A DNA stretch of 64,000 nucleotides from Calliphora vicina (GCF_958450345.1 NC_088784.1:80005747-80069746); one strand, 5' to 3'; shown: positions 34,956 through 48,400, counted from the stretch's first letter. Notes: generated by a model from the letters alone, not told the origin. Numbers and translations are program-made.

Positions 34956-36557
34956 CAGCTGTGTTCAAAATAATAGGAGCAATAGTTGCCCATAACTTAA
35001 TAAGGTTATTCTGTTAGTCTGTCAACATTAAAACCATGTAAAAAAGCTAGCGGTTGTTACAATGGAATGTAAAAAAACAAAATGAAAATAAATTATTGTA
35101 ATAGCTTTTATTTCTGTGATTTTTTATAGTGATTTCTTTATTTGTCCATGAAGTGCATGAATCAAAAAAATAGGAGCAATTGTGATTTACAATAAATTAA
35201 AGTGATTAAGTGAATATATCGTGTGTGAAATAATAAGTAAATATGAAAATCATATGCGAAAATATTGTAACATTATGTTTTTATATAAAATATTGTTATA
35301 TTTTAAAACACTGGGACGTGGAAAGTACATAAGCGAAGAAAAGCGTGAAATTATTATAATTCTTCGAAATCAAAAGAAAAAATACATTAAAATTAAGGAA
35401 ATACTATCGTGCTCTGATCAGAAGATTGCAAATGCCTTGTCATACGAAAAAAAGCCGAGACTCACGTTCGGAAGCTGAAAACAAAGGTGAAAGGTGACCG
35501 CCGTATAGTACGCTTTAGTAAAGGCGACCCTTCCACTTCCTTTAAGTGTTGTTACTATTCGTAGGCGATTGCTGGAGAACAAACTATTCGCTAGAAGTCC
35601 GCGAAAAGTGCCCTTACTAACTAAGAAAAAAAACAGCGGCAAGATTTAAAAATCCACGAACACATCAATTGGCCTAAGGAAAAATGGAGAAATATTTTGT
35701 GGACTGACGAAAGCTAAATTGTATTATTTGGTGGAACTGGATCTAGGCAGTACGTTCGACGTCCCCTGAACACAGAAAATGAAGTCCAGTACACAAGAAT
35801 GGCAGTTAAACACGGTGGCGCGAAAGCATAGATATGGGGATGCTTTTCATGCAACGGTGTTGGTACAATACACGAAATAAAAGGCACTATGGACCCAAAA
35901 ATGTACGTGGAAATATTATGCTGCCATATGCAGTGTGGAATATGCCACTAAAATGTGTCTTCCAACAAGACAACGACCCGAAACACACGAGCAAATTGGT
36001 AAAGGAAGGTTTTGGGTCAACATCGTCTAGGTTATCTCATGTCCTGTTCAGTCCCCAGACTTGAATCCCATAGAACATCTATGGAGGGATGTTAAGAAAT
36101 ATGTTGCGGAACGAAAACCGTCAAATGCAGCTGAATTGTGGTCTGTAGTGAAAGATGGGTGGAATCAAATTCCCCTAAAGCGATGTCAGGATTTAATCGA
36201 CTCTATGCCTCGCAGATGTGCTGCAGTAATAAAAAATAAAGGATATTCTACCAAATACTGATCGCATTTAAAGTTTCTGATAATATTCATAAGCTTTTTT
36301 AACTTTTTTAATAGTAAATATTAATCAATACTGAAATGCTCCTATTATTTTGAACAGCAATTTTTAATATATTGTTTTTTAACTTCCCGTTACTTTCTTC
36401 TGAAAAGCTTTATTTAATTAATGAATTATTTAAATAATTTAGGATTAAATCGACATTATATTACACAAAAACACATGGAATAAATCTTGTTGTTTTTAGT
36501 TAAAAATTAATCTCTTGTTTTTTAATAGGTTCACTCCTATTTTTATGAACACAACTG
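34956..36557 (+). mobile_element. Tc1-type transposon with IR/DR ends, inactive
   Basis: This 1602-bp element is flanked by TA duplications (34954-34955 and 36558-36559). The outer ends are CAGCTGTGTTCAAAATAATA on the left and, inverted, CAGTTGTGTTCATAAAAATA on the right. Each end carries a second, inner copy of the repeat about 200 bp inside (about 35161-35183 and 36338-36360; the inner right copy reads GCTCCTATTATTTTGAACAG). This double-repeat layout is the IR/DR architecture of Minos/Bari/Sleeping Beauty-like elements. It sits in a DINE-1-like element and restores that sequence if removed. Confidence 0.9.
35300..36260 (+). pseudogene. Broken Tc1 transposase (DD34E type)
   Basis: Plus-strand fragments in several frames follow Tc1 order. 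The N-terminal piece is GRGKYISEEKREIIIILRNQ. Then come NILWTDES near 35695-35715 with the first catalytic Asp, CVFQQDNDPKHTSKLV (about 35955-36005) with the second, and DLNPIEHLWRDVKKYV (from 36060) with the final Glu. The tail ends DLIDSMPRRCAAVIKNKGYS. At least three frameshifts and stops separate these, so no functional protein is made. All three catalytic positions can still be read. Confidence 0.85.
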
Positions 36558-36884
36558 TATATTCTGGATCCTTATAGATAGCGGAGTCGATTAAGCCATG
36601 TCCGTCTGTCTGTTGAAATCAATTTTCTGAAGATTCGGGATCCAAATCTTCAATAATTCTGTCAGACATGCTTTCGAGAAGTTTGCTATTTAAAATCAGC
36701 AAAAATCGGTCCACAAATGGCTGATATATGAGGAAAAACCAGGACAACCTCGATTTTTGACCTATTTTTTACCTATATCTTGATTACTAAGACATTAACA
36801 TAGACAATATGGATATCTAATGATAGATATTTCGAAGACATTTGCAACGACGTAATCCGAATTTTTTTTTCACCTTATTACTTG
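36558..36884 (+). repeat. DINE-1-like element, right half after Tc1 insertion
   Basis: It continues from 34955: TATTCTGGATCCTTATAGAT, AGCGGAGTCGATTAAGCC, ATGTCCGTCTGTCTGTTGAA, then TCGGTCCACAAATGGCTGAT and ATGGATATCTAATGATAGAT. These are colinear with 45455-45730. The right end of the family is missing, since sequence switches to the inverted-repeat arm near 36885. Confidence 0.75.
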
Positions 36885-37113
36885 TTTTATTGTAAATTTG
36901 TTTAAACACCCTAAATTTTAAGCTATTTTTTAATAAAAAAAATTTTTTAACTGCAATTTTTTTTGTATTACTCCTTTAAATAAATTGCATTTAATATTGT
37001 TTTTATGTTTACGAAATAAAAAGTGAAGAGATTGTTTTTGAATCGCGCCTTTTTTATTGATATCAATTTGATACATTGCGACTAGTCTCGATTGAAAATG
37101 ATTGCGACTAACG
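36885..37113. repeat. Right arm of the 7.5-kb-spaced inverted repeat
   Basis: This is the inverted partner of 29638-29870. It ends CATTGCGACTAGTCTCGATT, GAAAATGATTGCGACTAACG. The flanks GGTT (right) and AACC (left of the other arm) also pair. No coding content. Confidence 0.8.
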
Positions 37114-37473
37114 GAGGGTTAAAATAAGAAATACAGAATTATTAAATATTTTTGAAACGATATCGATCGGAATAAAAATCAGTTAAACATCCAGATTAAT
37201 ACAATTTCTGATTATTAAATTTGATTATTCAAAGTTAATGAATAATTGATTAGTCAGAATTTAGAATAATTTGAATTTTGTGTAACTTTTGTTTTTTGTT
37301 ATGTTATGAAATCCAAATTCAAATTAATTGATTAATCTAGTTTTGGTGAATCAGAAATGTTGATTAATTGTTTAATCAGAATGTATGAATTTTAGATTAG
37401 TCGCACATATGTAAGTACCTAATAATTAACGTTCTAAATTCCCGCTTTTAAATTTGATCCTTTCCAATATATT

Positions 37474-37580
37474 CAGCCCAATTTTGAATAAAAAATTCCG
37501 CGGGAGTTTGTTCCCCGGGAGTTTTTTCCCATTGAATTTGAATAGGAAAAATGAGAAATGGGAGAAAACTCCCGGGGTAT
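37474..37580. mobile_element. Hairpin MITE, copy 2 (right end lost)
   Basis: It starts CAGCCCAATTTTGAATAAAA and carries CCCGGGAGTTTTTTCCCATT, GAATTTGAATAGG and ACTCCCGGGG like the 14683-14783 copy. The terminal TTGGGCTG is missing. An extra GCGGGAGTTTGTTC stretch enlarges the left arm. Confidence 0.7.
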
Positions 37581-40124
37581 TTTAAATGTCTAAATAGATA
37601 CCAATTTTGTATCACTAATTTTGAAACAATTTTGTTTAAAATTTGTTATATTGTTAATAAAATATTTAAAAAAATAAATAATTTCTTAAAATTAGAGCTC
37701 TGTTATATAGCAAATAAATCATAAACAATGTTGAATACAAATTTATTTACAAAACTTTGTTTATTTGTTTTACATAAATATAAACAATTTGAGCAGTTTA
37801 TTTTGTTTAATTATATTTCTAAATATACATTACATATTTGTGTTTTGTGTATGTGTGTGAAAAAGGCACAGTTTTTTTTTTATTAAAGTTTTGTAAATAC
37901 ATCTTTAGTTTGAATAAGTACTCATATACACATAAATACATAGTTAGTATAAACTTAAAGTTAAATAAACAACACAAAACACTTTATATTTTACACTTGA
38001 TAAAATATAAGGTTTTTGTTAAAACTAAAATAACTAAAGATTTAATTAAAAATGGCATACTTACTAAAGCATGACGCAAAGTTTGCAGTTTATAGCATTT
38101 GAAAGTGAAGTCAATGAACAGCAGTAAACAGAAATTGTTTGTTGCAGTGTAGAGACCAACCTGGAATTTTGTGTGTTTTGGGTTATAAATATAAAGTGGG
38201 AGGCATACATTTTGGAATAAATCACTACGAAAAAGAAAAACTGAAAATAAGTAGAGAAAAAAGCAATAAGAAAATAAAAAGTTATATTTTGAGCACATGC
38301 CTTTTAATTATTATATAAAGTAGCGAAGGTTCAGAATTAGGTCCAAATGTTCTAGCAACATTGTGAATGCACAATTTTATCCAGCAACAAAGCAAATATA
38401 AAGGAATTCGAGAATTCTCAATTTGAAGTTAACATTTTTACATAAAGAACTGTGATATATAATATATTCACCACCGAGAATATTTAAACATATTCGTTGT
38501 GATTTGTTCCTATCGAATGATTCGATTGTAACCATAGATTTGTTCGATACTAGCAACGTAAATTCGAGCATTACGATCTAAATAATGCAACTTTTGTCAC
38601 CCCAACTAAAAATTTTCAGCCACAAAAGAAAAGTTCTGACATTTAGATTAAATCGTTAGCAACAAATTCGGTTATCTCAACCATGTGAGACAAAAACAGA
38701 AAAATGTTTGGTTAAAACAGGAACATTTAATTTTCTAGTAGGTCGGAAAATGTGTGCTTAATGCATTGTAATTCGAAAAGATTTCCTTTCGTATCGAATT
38801 AGGGAGTAACCCCCTGGTTTTATGCCTAATTTAGTTTAAAAAAATTCTGGTATTAAACGGACTTGGAAAAAGTCCTGAAAATTAGGAACCATAATATGAT
38901 CCGTATGTAAAATGAAATAATCAGGCATGTCACAGAATTCTATTCCGAAGTGGAATTAATTCCACTTTCGATTCTTCAGAAATGTTTGTGTTTGTTGAGG
39001 TCAGAAGTAAGGTCGGGTTAAGGAGAACAATTTTTTTCAAATTTGAGTACAGACTTGCTTGTACACGGCAAGTTGGTTTGTTTTTTCATTCATGTTTTTG
39101 AAAATAAAAAACATACTTGCGCAACTAAATTGCCTAGTGTGAAAGGGGTCTTAAACAAAATTTTCTTTCAGAATGAAACCACTTTCAGTTTTCAAGAAAT
39201 TTTTATCAATTTCTGTACCAGATCTAATAAATTAAACTACTTCACTTTTGTTTTAATATATAAAAAACGTTGTCCAATTAATATCAGAAATACAGAATTA
39301 TTAAATAAATTACACGGAATCTGAAGAACCTAAGGAAAGGAAATGTAAGAAAAGATAAATTACGGTTTATTGTTGGTGTTTTGTTTAAGCTTTGATATTT
39401 TTACAAATAAAGCTTGAGTGTCTGTAATTCTCAAACACTATAGTTTTATTTGTATAATATCTTTAGTTTTTCTAAAGCCTTTTGGGAAAAGGTTTCCTGA
39501 TGATCAGGCCTAAGCAACCAGTGAAATGCGCATAGGAACTAGCTTATCCCCCAACAATAAATTTCAGTGAATTTATCAAATTAAAAATTGTGAATCTAGC
39601 ATAAAACAATTTTACTAAAATAAAACCGAATCGATCGGAATAAAAAGTACGGAATTGAACATTCCGATCAAAATGTGTGACAGGCCCGAATGTCGAATAT
39701 CGAAGAACACTTGCTTGCTGCATAATGTGTGCATTGATTCAGGCAGCTCCTGAATAAACAACATACAGAAGACATTTAGCCACAATGGCTGAACATTTTT
39801 TGACCTGTAAACACAAAACTCAATGAAGATCGTAAAAATTATCAAATATGAAAAAATAAATCACAAACAATAGCTGATCAGATTACAAAATAGAAAGCGA
39901 AATAAATTATTTATTGACCGACCACTTTATTTAAAGTCAATGAAAATAGACCGATTTGAAAATGTGTGATACAAAATTTCAATCGATTTTTAAACTGTTG
40001 ACTTATTTTTTTTAGCGAAATATATTCCAGGGGACAAATAGAAAATAAATTTAAATAATTAAAAATTGAGCTAAAAATTTATTCAAAAATATAGACATCA
40101 GAGATTGAACAAATCGATTTCCAC
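37581..40124. other. AT-rich, no gene; scattered DINE-like scraps
   Basis: None of the small open frames shows a protein motif. 38930-39000 and 39160-39280 carry blocks (CACAGAATTC.ATTCCGA, AAACCACTTTCAGTTTTC) also present in 30450-30600 and 34330-34800. Confidence 0.45.
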
Positions 40125-40680
40125 ACATACCCGATGAATATTCATTCACGGTATGATTTATTTGTATATAAAATTTAGTTGTGGGAAAATATTTGTGGAT
40201 ATCTATATAATTCAAGCATTTATAACAGATAAAGTCCTATTTCGGGAGGACATTTGTATGGCGGCTTCGTCCTTGGGCCAAAAATAATATATGTGCTGAA
40301 TTTTATCGAAATAACTTCAAAATTGCGACCTCTACTTTGCGCACAAATTTACATGGACAACAAGACGGATGGATAGACGGACGGACATCGTTAAATCGAC
40401 TCCGAATGTGATTCTGAGTCGATTATTATACTTAAAGGTGGGTTATATCTCAGCCAATTTTTGTCAGATTTTCTCGATTTTAAATATCAGCAGAACCTGG
40501 ACTACACCTGATATATAAATGTATCAACCATGTTTATATGTTACTTGGGGACTTTGGAAAAAGCTGTATCGCTTCCGCTATATATAACGAGCTACTTTAT
40601 GGGGTCGCAAATGAAAAATGTGAAAATTACAAACAGAATAACCTTACCACTACTCATGGTGAGGTGTATAAGAATTGAAT
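40125..40680. repeat. Family A fragment joined to a minus DINE-1-like fragment
   Basis: 40190-40450 matches family A (TTTCGGGAGGACATTTGTAT, CTTCAAAATTGCGACCT, AGACGGACGGACATCG). 40445-40670 then reads as a minus-orientation DINE-1-like piece (TCGCAAATGAAAAATGTGAA, CTTACCACTACTCATGGTGA as the terminal hairpin). Confidence 0.65.
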
Positions 40681-42021
40681 GCTCTTATTTAAAGCCCATT
40701 TTTAAGGTGACCGGAAGCCCCTATGAACTTTTGTTCAAATGCATTTGTATCTAGTACATATCTAACAGAACAGTGTTTTTTGACGAAAGCATAATTTTAC
40801 TTTTCAGTAGTTAGATATTTTAAAATAACTTACAATTCCTCGGAATTCTGTTATGAACAACATCCTGTATTTCTTAAAAGTAATTCGAATACTGGCCAAA
40901 GGACGACTTTGGGTGTAACCAAAAAATCTTCTGAAAGAGTTCAGTTATAAATTAGTTGTTTAGTAACCAAAATTTTGACTATCATAGACCAATTGAGTGC
41001 TAAAAGAAATAAAAACAAACTACATAATTTATTTTTAGGAATATAAAGTGTATGTATTAGTATTAATATGTTATTTCAAAGAACTTAAAACAAATGAAGA
41101 ATATACAATAAGACATGGCTCGGCACAAAAGAGATCTAATAAATTAAACTAATTTTTGTTAAAGAAAAAGCTCAAAACTGTGCAAGTAATATTTTCTCCA
41201 ACTTAAAATATAACCATAAAAATGCACCTAAATTGTAAAGCGAAATAATAATATACTAAAAAACAGAGCCCTAGTAGAATGAATGTGTATTTATTATTAC
41301 AAAATATTAAAAAGATGTTAATTATTTTTTTTTGTTTGTTACTATTTTTATTGTTTACTTAATTAAGCTTGATTTTTTAAGTTTGTTTTTGTTTTCAATC
41401 TTCATAATAATATTTAAATATAATCATTTAATTTTTGCAAAATTATTTTTAAATTAAATTATTTTTATGTTTTTTTTTAATATTTTTTTTTTTTTAATTT
41501 CTTGTGTAAATAAATAATTAAAATAATTTTAGTTTATATATAAAAAAAATCATCATCTGGGTTTTCGCTTGGCTTCGACCAGTTTAACTAAATTAAGAGA
41601 ATATAAGAAGCACTGACAAAAAATATTTAAATAATCATTATAAAAAAAAATACCCTCGTCTTTAAAGTGTGTGGAAATGATCTCAACTGACATGCACAAA
41701 TTTTAATGTCTTCTACCATTTTTTGTTTGTTTTGTTTGCAAATTATTAAAAACAAATTATTAATTATCAATTGTATGTTTTTTTTTCATTTCTTTAAACA
41801 TTATTTTTTTTCAATTTTTTCCATCATGCTTCTTCATTGTTTTTTTTTTAAAGTTATTCAATCATATTCAAATTAATAAATAAAAATAGAAAATATTTTT
41901 AAATTAGAGCAAATAGAGAAAAAATCTCAATTAGAATATGATAGAATAAAATAAGAAGGAAATTAAAAGAGAAAATTATAAAAATAATAATAATTGTAGT
42001 AAAAATTACAAATTAATCTTT
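40681..42021. other. Intergenic; includes the likely Khc 3' UTR
   Basis: No coding content. The part nearest 42021 is very AT-rich with T runs and should contain the Khc 3' UTR on the minus strand. I cannot pick the polyadenylation site among the many AATAAA-like words. Confidence 0.45.
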
Positions 42022-42459
42022 TTACGAACTAACAGCACTTGCTTGAGGCATTTGTGTGGGATTAGCGCCGGCACCACCACGAATTGCAATTGCACCCTGA
42101 CCAGCACGTATAGGTTTAGCAATTTGCGCTTGAGGACCACGTCGGCCGAGATGTTTTTGTCGTACTGCTTCCTTAATACGATCAACTTCATATTGATAAC
42201 GTTTACGATCACGCATAGCGCCTTCTTTGGCTTCTTTTAACGCTGTTTCCAAGGCCTTGACACGTTCCATTGTCGTACGCAAGCGTTTCTCCAATTTGGG
42301 CAATTCGCAACGCAAATCGGCATTGTCGCGTACCAATTGTTTGTGTACCTTGGTAAGTTGATCGAGATTGTTCTCGAGGAAGGAGATTTTTTGTTTTTGG
42401 GCCAAAGAGCCACCATCTTCTTCGCTGTCTTCATTAATGACGGTTTTCTTGATACGGGC
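42022..42459 (-). CDS. Khc: Khc coding exon 4 (tail)
   Basis: It encodes residues 830-974 and the stop: ARIKKTVINED, the last coiled coil, the basic LGRRGPQAQIAKPIRAGQG region that binds the motor and microtubules, and a Gly/Ala/Pro/Gln-rich end. Confidence 0.96.
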   Translation of the reverse strand, partial: ARIKKTVINEDSEEDGGSLAQKQKISFLENNLDQLTKVHKQLVRDNADLRCELPKLEKRLRTTMERVKALETALKEAKEGAMRDRKRYQYEVDRIKEAVRQKHLGRRGPQAQIAKPIRAGQGAIAIRGGAGANPTQMPQASAVSS

Positions 42460-45400
42460 CTAAAAGAACAAAACAAAATCATACATAAATTAGCTGTTAA
42501 CAATTTCGAATATCAAATAGCTACAGTCTAAAATCTAAATATAATTAAGAATTTAAATTTTATATTGAGAAAATTACAAAAGATATTGAGAATTAAAATT
42601 TATTTTTAATTTTCATAATTTAAAATATCATGTATAATTTTTTTCAATTTCAATGTTGTAATGTGAGAGGATTCTATACAAAAAATTTATCTAAAATAGC
42701 AATTAAAAATTTCATATTGTTTTAGATTTATAAACTCACCTGCAAATCTTGCACAAATAGCTTTCTTAAATTGTGTAGTGTCTGCAATTCCTTGGCCACG
42801 GTATCTTCCAGACCCTTCAAATCTTTGCGTGCTTGTTCACGTCTCTCGTTGGTGAGTATAATTTCTTGTAATTTATTGGATTTGTCAGCCTCTTCTTGTT
42901 TGAGTTTCTCATAATCGGCATTCATTTGCTGATGTGCCAGTATTAATTTCTGATGGACATCCTTCATTTCATCCATTTCATGCTGCTTGGAAATGATTTC
43001 ATCGCGCAATTCGGACACCTGTTTGGTGTGAGCCTCACGCAATTCATCCATTTGTAAATCGAACATGGAACGTAATTGTTCGGCCTTTTGTTTCTCCTCG
43101 GCATTGACGGCCGACACATGTTCAGCAGCCTTAAGTTTAGCGCACTCTTCGCGCAACGAATCGATTTGCTCTTCAAGAGCACGTTTCTTGTTTTCAGCTT
43201 CACGCATTGATTCCTGCAGAGATTTCATGCGAGCCTCATGCTGTGAGATAAGTAGGCGATATTCACCGAGATCCTTTTCGTATTCGGTAAGTTTCTTATT
43301 AGAATCCACTTGTTGGGTTTCCATGGTAGAGCAGCGTTGAGCCATATTTTTGGCTTCGGTTTTCATTTTGCTGATGTACAGGCGAGCCATGGTGAAATCT
43401 TCTTCCACCTTGCCACTGTCGCCGGCACTAGGTATGCTGTTCATTTTCATGTCCATGGCTGAATCGCCCGATGCTAGGGCCTGTCCCACTTCAGCTAAAT
43501 CGCGCAATAAATTGGACAACATTTCGTTGATACGTTTCTTTTGGTGAGAGGACATATCACGAAGTTGTTGCAAGTCAGCGGTGGTAGTGTTGAGCAAAGT
43601 TTGCTTTTGCTGCAGTTCTTCGTTTAAGTTGTCGATATCCTTGTTCTTGGTATCGATTTCTTGAGATTTTTGGTCATAGTTAACAGCCAATTCTTCCAAG
43701 GCCTGCAAAACTTCTTTGACTTCTTCCTTGGCCGACTCATTCTCCTGTTGGATGCGAGCCATTTCCGATTGAAGAGCCTCATACTCGCGACGAGCGTTGG
43801 CAATGAGTTCTTCTTGCTCGAGGATTTGCTCCTTGAGGTTCTCAACATATTGACTTTGTTGATTGATTTCCTCATCCTTCTCGTCCAATTGTTGGTAGAG
43901 ACTTTCGCGTTCAGCCTCCAAACGGGTACGTTCATCACTGCTAATAGAGCCCAACATTAGACCAGCCGCAGGAGTGGCTGGCATGGGAGCGGTTACAGCA
44001 GCGGGAACAGGAGCTTCAACTTCTAGATTAGGAGTACTTGCCTCCATGACATCATCGACAATGACCTGTTCCTCGGCATTGACCGTTTCACCGGCACGCC
44101 AACGTGCCAATTCCAATTCAAGTTTCTCCAACTTACCCTTGAGACGAGCATTCTTTTCCTTCTCTTTTTCGTAACGACGTTTCCATTCATCGGCCGTCAA
44201 CTCTTCATTGACACAGACAACATTCTTGACAGTCTTGGCTCTGCGACCAAACTCAAGAGTGGACTTTGTTTCGGATTCGTTAAAACTGGCAGGAGAACAG
44301 CAAATAACAATAGTTGTGCGTGCATTACCACCCAAAGATTCTTGCAGAATACGTGTCAATTTCGAGTCACGATAGGGTATGTGCGTTTTATTGCCATCGG
44401 CCAAGGCAGAGATGACGTTACCCAAAGCGGACAGAGATTTGTTAATATTTTTCGCCTCATCTAAGACGGTACCTTCAGCACCGGTTTTCGATACCTTTTC
44501 AGAACCAGCCAAATCCACCAAATACAATTTACCCGACAATTTCTTTTGATTTTCTAAATTCTCTTGTTTGACATTAATCAAGAATACTGAATGAGAACGT
44601 GATGAATGTTCGTTCATGTCTGGAAATTGAGAAAGTTACATATTGTTTTTATTAGTAAATATGAATTTATTTAAATTCAAAGAAATTCTCTGAACTTACT
44701 TGTTACGGCAATGTGACGGTTTGATTTACCCTCCTCTATAACTTCAAATACATCTTCTGGCGACGACACAAATCTCTCTGTGGCACCCTTTACATATGGC
44801 ACACGATTCTTATCCTCGTGCACGCTCAAATTAATCTTCGATACATCCAGTAAATCACGAATCTTATCCATATAGATTTCATAGTAGGATACTTTAATAT
44901 GGAATTCCAAATTCATTTCCATCGTGTAAATGTGATTGAAAATGTCATTGACGATACGCGGTATAATACCCTGCTTCACCGAATCTCCAATAACACCTTC
45001 CATGGTATGTGTTTTACCCGAAGATGTTTGACCGTAGGCAAATATTGTGCCGTTATAACCGGCCAAGACATCGGTAACAATGGATTTAGCTGCTTCATTG
45101 TAAACTTTCTCTTGGGATGCATTTGGTTTAAAGACTTTGTCGAATAAGTAAACTTTACCCTGAAAAGGATGAGAAGAAAGTTCAATTAAGATTCATAAGT
45201 TGATGTGCATATTTAATAAAAACTAAATTATTTTATGGAAATTTAGGTAGCAATTTTTAACCGGCCATTTTATAAAACAGCTCTAAGTTAACTGTTTAAA
45301 CTAAATCTATAAAAACGTTCGACGTGCTATTCGGATGTGCCGAATCTTATATAACCCTCATAATAAAGATTGAAAGCTGTGTTTTTATACCCTTCACCTC

Positions 45401-48400
45401 CGTGAGAGTGAAGGGTATAAAAACCAATATAATTTTCCGACCCTATAAAGTATATACATTCTGGATCCTTATAGATAGCGGAGTCGATTAAGCCATTTCC
45501 GCCCGTGTCTGTCTGTTGAAATCAATTTTCTGAAACCCCAGATATCTTCGGGATCCAAATCTTCAATAATTCTGTCTGACATGCTTTTGAGATCAGCAAA
45601 ATCGGTCCACAAATGGCTGAGATATGATGAAAAAACCAGGACTACCTCGATTTTTACCTATTTTTGAGATATATCTGGATTAATAAGTCATTAATATAGA
45701 CAATATGGATATCTAATGATAGATATTTCAAAGACCTTTGCAACGACGTTTATAAGACCATTGTAAGTTGGACCTACAATGGGTCAAAATCGGAAACATA
45801 TTTTTTAACGACGTATATAAGATCATACATAGTAAGTTGGACATACAATGGGTCAAAATCGGAATAAATATTTTTAATCCGAATTTTTTTCACCAAAAAA
45901 AATTTTAAAATTTAAAAAAATTTTAAATTAACAATTTGAAAAAAAAATCCAAAAAATGAAAAAAACAACTTTGGAAAAAAATTTTTGTTTACCTAAAAAT
46001 ATTTAAAATTTGTATTTTGAAGTATAAATTTGGTGAAGGGTATATAAGAGTAGGCACAACCGAATATAGCTCTCTTACTTGTTTTAAGAACATTTTTGTT
46101 ATTCGGCTTTGAGAATCTTATATAACTTTCACGCGAAGATAAGATAAATATTAAAAACAATTTTTGGTGTAAAAAAATTTATTGAAAACATTTTTCGTGA
46201 AATTTGGTGAACAAAGTTTTGGTGGAAAAAATTGTTTGTGAATAGGCGAAAATATCGAAGTAATTTATAAGCTGCTGTCAGTCCTTACAAACATTTCGAC
46301 AGACTTACTGAAACTATTACTATATTTACAAGTTTAAACTGTATGAACTCATAATTGGGTTAAGTGGTTAAGGGCTTACAAAGAAGCAAATGTTTACTAA
46401 GAGCAATTTTTGGAAAATTGATTTAGTTTGCTTTAAAGAATAATATGTACTTCATATTTCTAAGCAAGCATTTTTATTTCTTGGTTTTTTTGTTTTATAT
46501 ATAAACGATTTCATAACATTTCTATTCATTCACATTTAGCTCTTATTCTCTGTGATTTATTTCTTTTTTTATTTCTAAGTTTTTCATGTGTCCCCATTAA
46601 GTGTATGAGTTTCCTTTAACTAGTTATTCATTATTTAGCTTTGAACGTCTTTTGCTCTCTCTCTCTTAACGATTTCTATTACTTTCTTGTACAGGTAGTA
46701 CAATAGACAAATGGTGGTATGTTCTTTTCAATTTCTACTTGGTTTAAGCATAAAATTGCTTTTGGCATTAAGCCAAACTAAAAAAAAAACACATACACAA
46801 AATAAAAAAAAACATAATCATCATTGTTGTTAGTTTATGTTTGACAATGATTGAAGGGAGATATAGAACATCAACAACGAAAATAAACAAGAAAAAGCCA
46901 ACCTTTGAAAACGTATTTAACCCAAATTACTAGGCACAGTGGTTTTATTGCAAAAAATAAGTCATATATTTAGATTTACGATAGATAGCGTAACTTTTGA
47001 AAACAAAAAACAAAGTTTTTTTTTCGAAAATGTCGAATTTTGTGCCAACACAGCGTCATATGCTGGAAGTTTTGCTTTACTTCTTTAATTTGAAAAAATG
47101 TACCGCTGAAGCACACCGATTGCTTACCAAAGCTTATAGTGAATGTGTTCCACCGGTTTCAACTTGCGAGAGATGGTTTGTGTGGTTCAGAAGTGGTGAT
47201 TTTGACACGGAAGACAAATATCGCCCAGTCCAGCCAACAAAATTTAAAGACCAAGAATTGGAGGCATTACTACATGAAGATTGCTGTAAAACTCAACAAT
47301 ATCTTGCAAATTCATTGGGAGCTACTCAAGCAGCAATTTCAAAACGTCTGCGAGCAACAAATTGAAACCGAAAGACGATTTAGCATGTCCGAAATGATAC
47401 ATGAACGCAATAAAAAAATAATTTTTGCACCGGATCCATTACGATAACCCGAAGAGATCATATGTGAAGCCGAATCGACACCTAAAGCCAAATAATCCAT
47501 GGTGCTAAGGTAATGAATGCTCTGTATTTGTTGGAACCAAAAGAGTCATATCTATTATGAGCTGCTGAAATCTGACCAGACTATCACATGCCGAAAAACA
47601 CCGCGAATATTCGACCAGACATGGAACCTTATATTTAATTAAGAACTTTCAAATTTCAATCCCAATGCCAAATGGTTTCCTTACGTTAAATTTTGTCAAA
47701 TTATATTACTAGTGTGATAACGTAAATTTAAATGAATAAGTACATAGTTATATAATAATTGTAAATTGCTGCACCACTGTGCGCTTCATTAGAAAATGAA
47801 CAAATTGTTTGATAAAGAATAGAATATTGAATTCTTTCAAGAAAGTCTTACGTTTCGCACTATGTTTAAGATTCCATATTTTTTGCATGGATAAACATAC
47901 ATTTAAAGTCTTTGAATGTGCAATAACACTTTGCAAATTAGTCTTATTCGTATTATAAATGTTATGGTATTTTCTTTCTCTTATTGAAAATACACATTAA
48001 TATAATGATGTGATGTTTTGTTTACATTGGAATTTGTAGTAGTAATTATTTGATAAAAGATTTTAGATTTAGAAATCATAATTGGCGTGCCTTATGTTTG
48101 AATCAGCAATTGTAATTGTTCCGTCATTCAAAATCAATTATCAAAATCTACTTAGTAAAGTGCTACATAATCTCACTTTCTCTATTGGCGTTTTCTTTTC
48201 TGGCATAATTGATGCCTTTATTCTCTACCCTTCTTTGTGTTCCTTTTTATACCCTTCACCTTCGTGAGAAGGGTATACTAATGAACAAATTTTAAATTTT
48301 GAAATCAAATTTTGTAGTTTTACCGCTTTAATCGAATTCATATGTAGTGATTCTATTGTATTGTCTGTCACTGTATATAAGTTTATCATTCCGTTTGTAA

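Noticed and set aside
43065..44174. Several plus-strand open frames over the Khc stalk exon
   Set aside because: They are antisense shadows of the highly conserved Khc exon 3, with low-complexity Ser/Leu-rich translations typical of reversed coiled-coil code.
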